NCBI GenBank assembly: GCA_017961265.1
Contig: JAGCXN010000006.1
Location: 1 to 64,000 of the forward strand
Length of the DNA stretch: 64,000 nt
Source: Bacteroidales bacterium
GTDB taxonomy: Bacteria; Bacteroidota; Bacteroidia; Bacteroidales; WCHB1-69
Reading direction: 5' to 3'
A program made the translations under genes and the position numbers. Shown here in pieces: positions 15,401 through 24,400 of this stretch; the first letter of the stretch is position 1; each line of letters starts with the position of its first letter. The notes under the pieces were generated by a model. It had not been told where the DNA came from, searched no databases, and was given only the letters and a program-made list of their open reading frames with translations.

Positions 15401-18400
15401 GTAAGGGTGACCACCATCATGGTGTCGGCCGGAAGTGTGTATTGGTTCACAGCACCGCCCGTGGCAGCCACGCCGATATATTCGGTATGGCTCACGCTCC
15501 AAGTAAGGGTATCTCCCGGGTTGGCTGCGATGAAGGGGAAGTTTGTGACACGGCGGATATCCTCACCCTCGTTGAGGTAGGCGGGGGTAGCGGCGGCCAC
15601 TATGGCAGGATGTTCTGCCCAGAAACGGAGACGCGGATAGAGGCTGTCCGTATAGACCCACGTTTCGGTATCAAAAGCATCATCTACATGCAGAAGGCTG
15701 TCGGCCACCATATTCCGGGTGTTGCGTACCGCATCCGCATAGAGATCGTCAAAGTTTTGCACAGCCACTTCAAAGCCACACATTTGTGCATCATAATAAA
15801 AATGATTGATATAGGTTGCGGAATTGGTGACGGAACAACCTATGACACCGCCACCTGCTCCCACAGGATTGGCTGCACCTGTGGAAAAGACCGTACTCAC
15901 AGTACAGTTAATATTGTTGTAGCCCACGACACCGCCCGAAAAACGACCGCCGTCCACTACACCATAGTTGGCACTACGGTAGAGTTTGGAAACATCATAG
16001 TTGTTACCGACCAAACCACCGCAATAGATACCTTTCGTACTAATATCACCCGTATTTGCACACAAGTCGATGGTATTAGCGGCTTGACTATAACCAACCA
16101 ATCCACCAATATAATTACCTTCAGCCGTAATACTTCCCGTATTCAGGCTATTGGTAATCCGACAATTGTTATTCAACCAGCCAACCAAACCGCCCACATG
16201 ATCATCATTATCCACTCGAGTACACGCAAGATCAACATGGGAAATGCTTTGGTTAATTTTACCACGAGTATGCATATAACCAGCCAAACCACCAATATAG
16301 TAGATAGTACCTGTAATCGTACCACTAGTTTCACAACTGTCAATCACACAGTCATTTCCCGCAGTTCCAGCAAGTCCACCGAGGTTTTGGTTACCATATA
16401 TATCTACATTGGTAGTACAACCACGCATTGTCACACCATCAGCAGTACCCACAATACCACCAAGATAACTGCTATTCAATAAAGTAATATCCGTATGGCA
16501 ATTGTTGATTTCTGAAGCCAAAGCCCAGCCGACAATACCGCCCTTATAATTACCACCCAAAATTGTGTCACCAATAACCGTCAGGCTGTCAATATAGGCC
16601 TGCTCAATACAACCGAACAAACCTTTGTAGGAAGTAGTGTTGCGCGTGTTCGTAAGCGTGGGATCCTCATATTTCCCAGTAGAGATATTGTTAGCATTTG
16701 CTTTAAGACCCCTGATGGTATGGCCTGCACCATGGAAGTAGCCCTTGAATTTACGGAAATGGCTGGCATCGTAGTACCATCCGGCGGGTTCCCAACTGTT
16801 GTTCTCCTCGGGAAGATAGGTGATGTCAATATCAGCAGTGAGTTCAAAATGTTTCCCAAAGAATCCGTCCACATTTTCCACACAGCCGTATTTAGTACCG
16901 TAGTTTACGGCATCGCGGAACTCTTTGAGTTCGGCGAGATTATTAATGGTGATACGGTTCCAATCCTGGCCGAGGTCACCGAATTTCAGTTTCACGTCAC
17001 GGGAGTAGCCGTTAAGGGAGACCGTAAGCGTGGCCGTATCGACCGTACAGTTGGCTGACGGATAAATGATATAAGCCGTATCGCAGGTAGCGGTACCCAG
17101 CGGAACCGCCAGATTGACATTGCTGTTCACATGCCAAGTCACCCCCTTCTCGATACCGAGGAGCGCGAAGGTATCCACGCGATCCACCGTTTCGTAACCA
17201 GCCTCGGTGAGCACATTGGTGTCCAGAATCACGGGAGTGGCAGCAAGGATGGCGAGAGAATAGGTATCCAATGCGGCTGGCATCGGATACATACCCGTAT
17301 TATAGGTCCAATCATCGCCAAGCGTAGCTTCGAGGTCATCATCTAACATCTTTATTGTAAAGAGATTAGCGTCAGGCAAAGAAGAAGCATCGGAGCCTAC
17401 TGCATTGGTGATTGTACAGAACTGTTTGTCGTTAACACTACTCTCGACTGTATGGTATGTGGGATTGAGTGCATTACCCAATATGGAACCCGTGTTTTCA
17501 GCACCCATCACATAGCCAGTGTTAATGCTTGCCTGCACAAATGCAGGGCGGTCATTGGCCATACGACCCACAATACCACCCACACTGGTAGAGCCTTTCA
17601 CCTGACCCACATTAAAACTATTTTTGACAGAGGCACCTTGATAATTGCTACTGCTCACTTCACTTGAGCATTCACCCGAAATACCACCTACCATAGCAGT
17701 TCCCGTCACGTTGCCCATATTAATACAACTTTCCACACGTGCACCATTGTAGTTGACACCGGTGATACCTCCATGATAGCCTGTAGAATGCGTTTGGGTG
17801 ACATCTCCTTTATTAATACATGCACTTACTAAACTATAGGTAGTATTGTATCCGCATATACCACCCACCTGATACTGTGCTCCAGAAACAGCACCTTCAT
17901 TAATACAACGGTAAATGCCTGAATGTCCTTCCAAATCACCAACAATACCACCACTATAGTATTCATTATTAACAGTGACTTTTCCTAGGTTTTTACAGTT
18001 ACGAATTATGGAATTACCATATACATATCCTGCAATCCCACCTGTATGGTTATCTGCACTTATGCTACCCTTATTGATACAGTCCACCACTTCAGAATAA
18101 TCCGCCACACATCCTACTATACCACCCGTACGGCCGTCCCATGTATACGCCTCAACTTTACCCGTATTTTCGCAACCCAATATCACTGAATTATTGTGCA
18201 ACATACCAACAATACCACCACGGGAAAGACGTTGTCCAAAGACGTAGCCGGCATTGGTACAACCCACAATACGGGAATTATAGCCTGCACGTCCCACGAC
18301 AGAACCTGTATAACGATAACCTTTAACACTGCAAGAAGCATCCATGTGCAAACTGTCAATGGTGGCACCATAGATCACACCGAAAAGACCCATATCCTGA

Positions 18401-21400
18401 GTAGTGGCATTATCGGCGCCAATATGTTCTAAAGTAAGATTCGTTATCGTCTTGTTATTGCCATGGAAAACTCCCTTGAAAGCAATGTCGTTCGCAAGAG
18501 TTCCATCCACGCGTTTGCCGATGGGCACCCAGTTGGATTCGGGGCTCATGTCAATATTGGTAGTAAGACGGAAAGTATAACCCTCAAAACCATTCACGCA
18601 CGCCACGCCCTTGTAGGTGCCAGTGTCGTTGTTTACGCAGTCGCGCAGATGGCGCAGGTCGCCCAGTGAATCGACGGTCAGCTCCTGTTCGGTCCACATA
18701 TAGAGAACCACATCGCGTTTATAGCCGTCCTTCACCACCCGAAGGGTGTCATTGAAGGGCCATACATTACTGAAGTTTCCACGGATGGCTTCACCCGTGC
18801 TGCCGTTGATATGGATGCTGTCGGGATGGGAGGTCCATGCCACACTGTTGGCCACACTCACATTAAAGTCGGAAGAGACTTCTTCCACGGTTTGGACACC
18901 CTCTTCTCCGTCACCACCTTCCAAAGAAAGGAATACCGGACTGGCGGCAATAAGTGCAGGCGATGTTGTGGCAATGGCTATCGGACGAGGATAGAGACCG
19001 TCTTCGAAGACCCAGTGCTCGGTATCAAAACCGAGCTGTCCCTGCAGACTTGTACCCACCAATTCAGTGGTCGGCTTAGCAGCATCAAGGAGCAGATTAC
19101 CGCGAGAAACCACAGAAATGGAAAGTGGACACATCTGATAATCATAATAACAATTATAAATACTGTCATGAGCTGTGTTTCTAGTATAGTAACTACCTAC
19201 CACACCGGCACGAGCAGAACTGGTTCCTCCATTAATAAGAACATTTCCAACATTCAGACAGTTGCGGGTAATACTATAGTTGGCTGTATAGTCTTGATAG
19301 TCAAAACCTGTGATACCTGCAATGGAGACAAGTCCATTCACTTCACCTGCATTCAAGCAATATTCCACCAAACCGTAGCCAGGACCACCCGTTGCCGTGG
19401 TAGAAGTTTGAGACCAACCCACAATACCACCCACATTTCTGTGACCCTCAATACGTCCCGTATTCACAGAACTCATCACCTTCGAGAAGTAATTCACACC
19501 CACAATACCACCAGTACGACCAGAATTCCAGTCACCAGTCGTATGCAGATCTGTCACATCACCTGTGTTGCTACAATTCTGTAGTACTGAATAATTACTA
19601 AGGGTACCTGCTACACCGCCAATACCACCTGAAGTGTGTACCCTTCCAATAACGGATCCCCTATTACTACAATTTTGAATGGTGTCATAATAACCAGCAT
19701 ATCCCACAATACCACCTAAATTTTCAGGGTTGCCATTGATTGTGCTGCTACGGACCGATCCGCTATTCAAAGCATAATTCAACTTTACCACTGATTGGTA
19801 TTCTCCATTATATAAATAAGACATGGAGCCAATGGTACCACCCACATGACTATAACTTGTAACCGTACCCGTTATATTTCCAGAATTCTGGATGGTGTCC
19901 ACATCTACCCAACGGAGGACGGCACCCAAAATGCCACCCACACAACGGCCGCCTTCCACATCTGCTGTATTCACAAGATTTTTGGCATAGTTACCGTATT
20001 GTCCATAGCCGTCAAAGCGGCCAATGATGCCACCTGTATAGTTTGATACCCCTGTTACCTTCCCCTCATTCTGAAGATTTTCAGCAACAATTTTTCCGTA
20101 TGGGATAAATCTTTTTCCATCCACATATCCTGTCCATTCGTCTGAATAGCCATACATAAAACCAACCAAGCCACCGACACCTTCACCAATTATGGAAGTA
20201 ACCGTTCCTTTATTCACACTATTCCTAATTGCTGTTTCCGGAGCACGCAGGTAACCGGCAATACCGCCCGTACATGCTCTGCCGTTGATAGCAGCCGTAT
20301 TTTCGCAGCTGTCAATGGTCACACACCAACGTCCGGCACCAAGAATACCACCACAATTGTCACTGGTTGTAGCCGTAATTTCTCCTGTATTTTTACATTT
20401 TACTATGCTGACGGGGATAAAATAGGATGTATCGCCATGCACGTAACCCTTCATATAACCCACAATACCGCCAACTGTGGTGGTACCTGTCACCGGTACG
20501 CTATTGGTCAATTCACGGAAACTGATATTATAGGCATCACCCACATAACCACCGACCGTTGAGGTACCGGTTACTGGCGCACTATTGTCACAGTTTTCCA
20601 TCACCGAAAGAAGTGTGTCACCATTTACTACGGAGTAGGTCATTTGTCCAACCACACCACCCGTTTGTACTTGGGCATGAATTTCACCTGTATTGTGGCA
20701 GTTGCGGATGGTGTCACCCTTCATATAGCCCACAATACCGCCCGTATAACGTCCGTAGCTGGTACTGGAAATGGTGATGTTACCACTATTGTTACAGTTC
20801 TCCACCAAACCGCGGTACTCGTCGCAATAGCCCACGATACCACCATTAAACATACCATCTGCACTACCAGAGGCAATAATTTCAGCTGTGTTATTACAAT
20901 TGATCACACGGGAGACACAGGTATCGGTACGTGTGGCATCCGTCTTATAGGTAGAACGCATATAAGAGACGATACCACCCACATAATAACCACTTTCCAC
21001 TGTTATGTTATCACAATTGTTATTGCAATTGCTGATGGTGGTAGCAGTCATATAGCCCACAATACCGCCATGGTAATAACTGCGGCCATAGACATTACCA
21101 TAGTTGTCGCAATGGTCAATCAAATTGTTGCGGGAGTTCACAGCATTACTCGAGATAGACCAACCCGCAATACCGCCATTATAGTAAGCGGTGGAATGAA
21201 CATAGCCGTAGTTCTGGCTGTAGGTAAGGGTGTCGTATCCCGTGGCTTCACCCAACTTACCGGCAATACCGCCTGTTTGGCCAAGGTAGTCACCTGAGAC
21301 CTCTCCATAGTTAATGAGACGGGTGAGATTAGCATAGCCATTTACTTTACCGAAAATACCACCCACACAACCGATACCGGAAATCAGGGCGTTGTTGCGG

Positions 21401-24400
21401 CAGTCATACATTTTAATATAATCACCGGCATTACCGATAATACCGCCGAAATTATATTGGTTGAGGCAGACATCCACGCCCACACGTCCGTTGTTAACAA
21501 GGTTGTAATAGACAGGGATGCGGTCGGAACTACCGTTCGAGTAGCCCACAATACCACCTATGTTGGAACCGCCTGCCGACCATACCGTATCGTTGTTGGT
21601 ATAGTCGTGGATGGTACCGTACCAGAAGTTACCCACCAAGCCGCCCACACGGCTGTCGGTGGAGTTTCCTGTGGCCATCACCTTACCGCTGCGCACGCAA
21701 TTGGTGCCTGTAAGCTGGGTCGTGTCGGCATAATAGTTACCAAACATACCGCCCACATAGTTACCGCCCGTCACGGGTGTATTACAAGTAAGGGTGCCGT
21801 GGTTCATATATTCAGAAAGACCGGCGATACCACCCACGGTGTTACCCGTGGCGGTCACCACCGCTTCGTTCACGCAATTGGCCACATACGAATAGCAAGT
21901 GTCCGGATAAGCACCACTCGTACGGACATTGCGGGTAATACAACCAAAGAGACCGCCCACATAGCTGGCGGTGCTGTTCACGGTTTCAGCGCGGTTGTTA
22001 CAATTCTCAATATGAGTGGCCCGCACATAACCGCCGATACCACCGGTATAATCACCTGTGGAGGTTACATTGGCGTAGTTGTCGCAATAGGCCATATAGT
22101 TATATTTGTTGGCAGCATTATAGTCGGTCGTACCCGTGGTATTGGAATTACCCACGATACCGCCCACAATACCGTAACCCGTCACCAAGCCATAGTTCTT
22201 GGCATGGGTAAGAGTGTCGAAGTCGCCTGTATCGCTCCAGCCTAAGGCGCCCACGATACCGCCGCAGACACTGCTACTGGCCGTAGCGGTTACGGAACCG
22301 CGGTTTTCCACGCTGTCAATGACAGCCCAGCGGGTGCAAGTACCGATAATACCACCCACTTTGGAGGTAGTGGAAACTGTTCCTTCATTATAAAGGTTTT
22401 TCACGAGGTTGCCATAGTTTGCATAGCCGTCGTAACGACCGATGACACCGCCCATGTGCTGGGAGGTACCCGTCACAGAACCGTAGTTCTTCAGGTCGTT
22501 GGCATAGATACGGCCACGATAGGTAGCATCGTAATTTGCAAAATAGCAGCCAATAACACCGCCGATATAGGAGTCACCGGCGCCTGTGCCCAGCACATTG
22601 GCATGGTTCTCGCAACGGGTGACGGAGGCAGGACCGTTGATACGTCCGATGACACCACCCGTGTTGTTGTTACCGGTGATGGTGCCGGGGGCTTCGTTCA
22701 CACAATTATCCACAATGACATTCTTATATCCATAACCGAGGATACCGCCGATATAGCCAGAAGTTTTCGTAGTGAAAACTTCGCCGTCGTTGCGGCAGTT
22801 GCGGATGGAGGCGAACTCGTCCACGTCATTGATACGGGTGCCGCAAAGTCCGCCGGCGATACCGCCCACGTAGTTACTGGTGGAGGACACCTTGTAGTGG
22901 TTGGTGATATTGGTGATGTTGACACGGTTACCAAGACCCACGATACCGCCCACATAGTCGCCTTGTCCTTCCACGTTACCGGCACTCGAGCAGTTGGTTA
23001 TGGGGCAGTGGTCCACATAGCCCACAAAACCGCCTGTGTAACCGAAGCCCATGATACGGCCTGTGACGGAGCAGTTGTCCACTACGGAGTAGCAGGTATC
23101 GGTGAAATCAGAGTTGACCTGAGGTGTATAGAGCATCTCACCAGTGATACCGCCCACATAGTTACCGAGGCCCTTGATGGAGTCACAGGTCACGATACAG
23201 CGGGTGAGTGACGTACCTCTTATAAGACCGGCGATACCGCCGACATGGTCACGGCCACTCACCACACCTACGTGGAAGCAACTGTCGATAACGTTGTTGC
23301 GGGTGGTCACTATCGAACCGCCGGCAATGCCGTTGGCATTACTCTCACCAACGACGCCGCCCACATAGCTGTAACCGGAAACAGGGCTGGTATTGGAGCA
23401 GCGGGTCATGCGGCAGAAGCCGACATTGTCGCCGAAGAGGCCGACAAGACCGCCCACGCAGTTGCTCGTACCCGAAACGGAGCCTGTGTTGAAGCAGCTG
23501 TCGATGCGGGTGGTGTCGCGGGTAGTACCCACAAGGCCACCCACGGCGCGGATACCCGTAACGGAGCCGGTATTACGGCAGCCGTAGAGAGTGCCATGAA
23601 AAGCCTGACCCACGAGGTTACCGGCATTGTCGCCCGTAGCAGTCACATAGCCGGTATAAGTACAATGGGTAAGGGTGGCATTCTTCATATAGCCGACAAA
23701 GCCGCCCACATTAGACTTACCATAGATACCGCCAAAGACGGTGAGGTTCTCGATTCCGCCGTCGCCCACATAGCCGAAAAGACCGACATTGTCAACATTG
23801 GCCGAAACGAGGAGATTGTTGATGGTATGATTATCGCCCCTGAAGGTGCCGTTGAACGGATGGCTTGCATCATAACCGATAGGATCCCACGACTGGCCGC
23901 TCCACGTATTGAGCAAGAAGTTGTATTCGGCACCCATTTCGAGGTTGGTGGTCAGGAGGAAGTTGTCACCTCTGAAGCCGTCGATATATGGGAGGGTTTT
24001 GTAAGCTACTTTGGTATTGACGGAGGTGCGGAGCCTGTCGAGGTCGTCCACGCTGTTGACGAGGGCAGGGTTGAGGACGTCGCCGTACTCATGGTGGTCC
24101 TCTTCTTCCGTAGCGACGCGCCAACGCATGGTGCGGTAGGTGACGCCGCCGACCTTAATGGAGGCGATGACATTGGAACCCGGTTCGATCGGGGAGCAAG
24201 CGTAGTTGCCCACTTCGACGTATGCGGGGTTGGAGCTTTCATAGACGAAGCCGCGTCCGAAGGGGACGTTGAACATAGTCTTGAGGTGTTTGATATCCTC
24301 GTAGTCGCTGTCGGAGTTGACGCGGAGGGTGATAGGCCAAGAGACGAACTGGGAGGCATTGAACTGCTCAACAGCTGTCACCATGGGGTAGCGTCCGGAG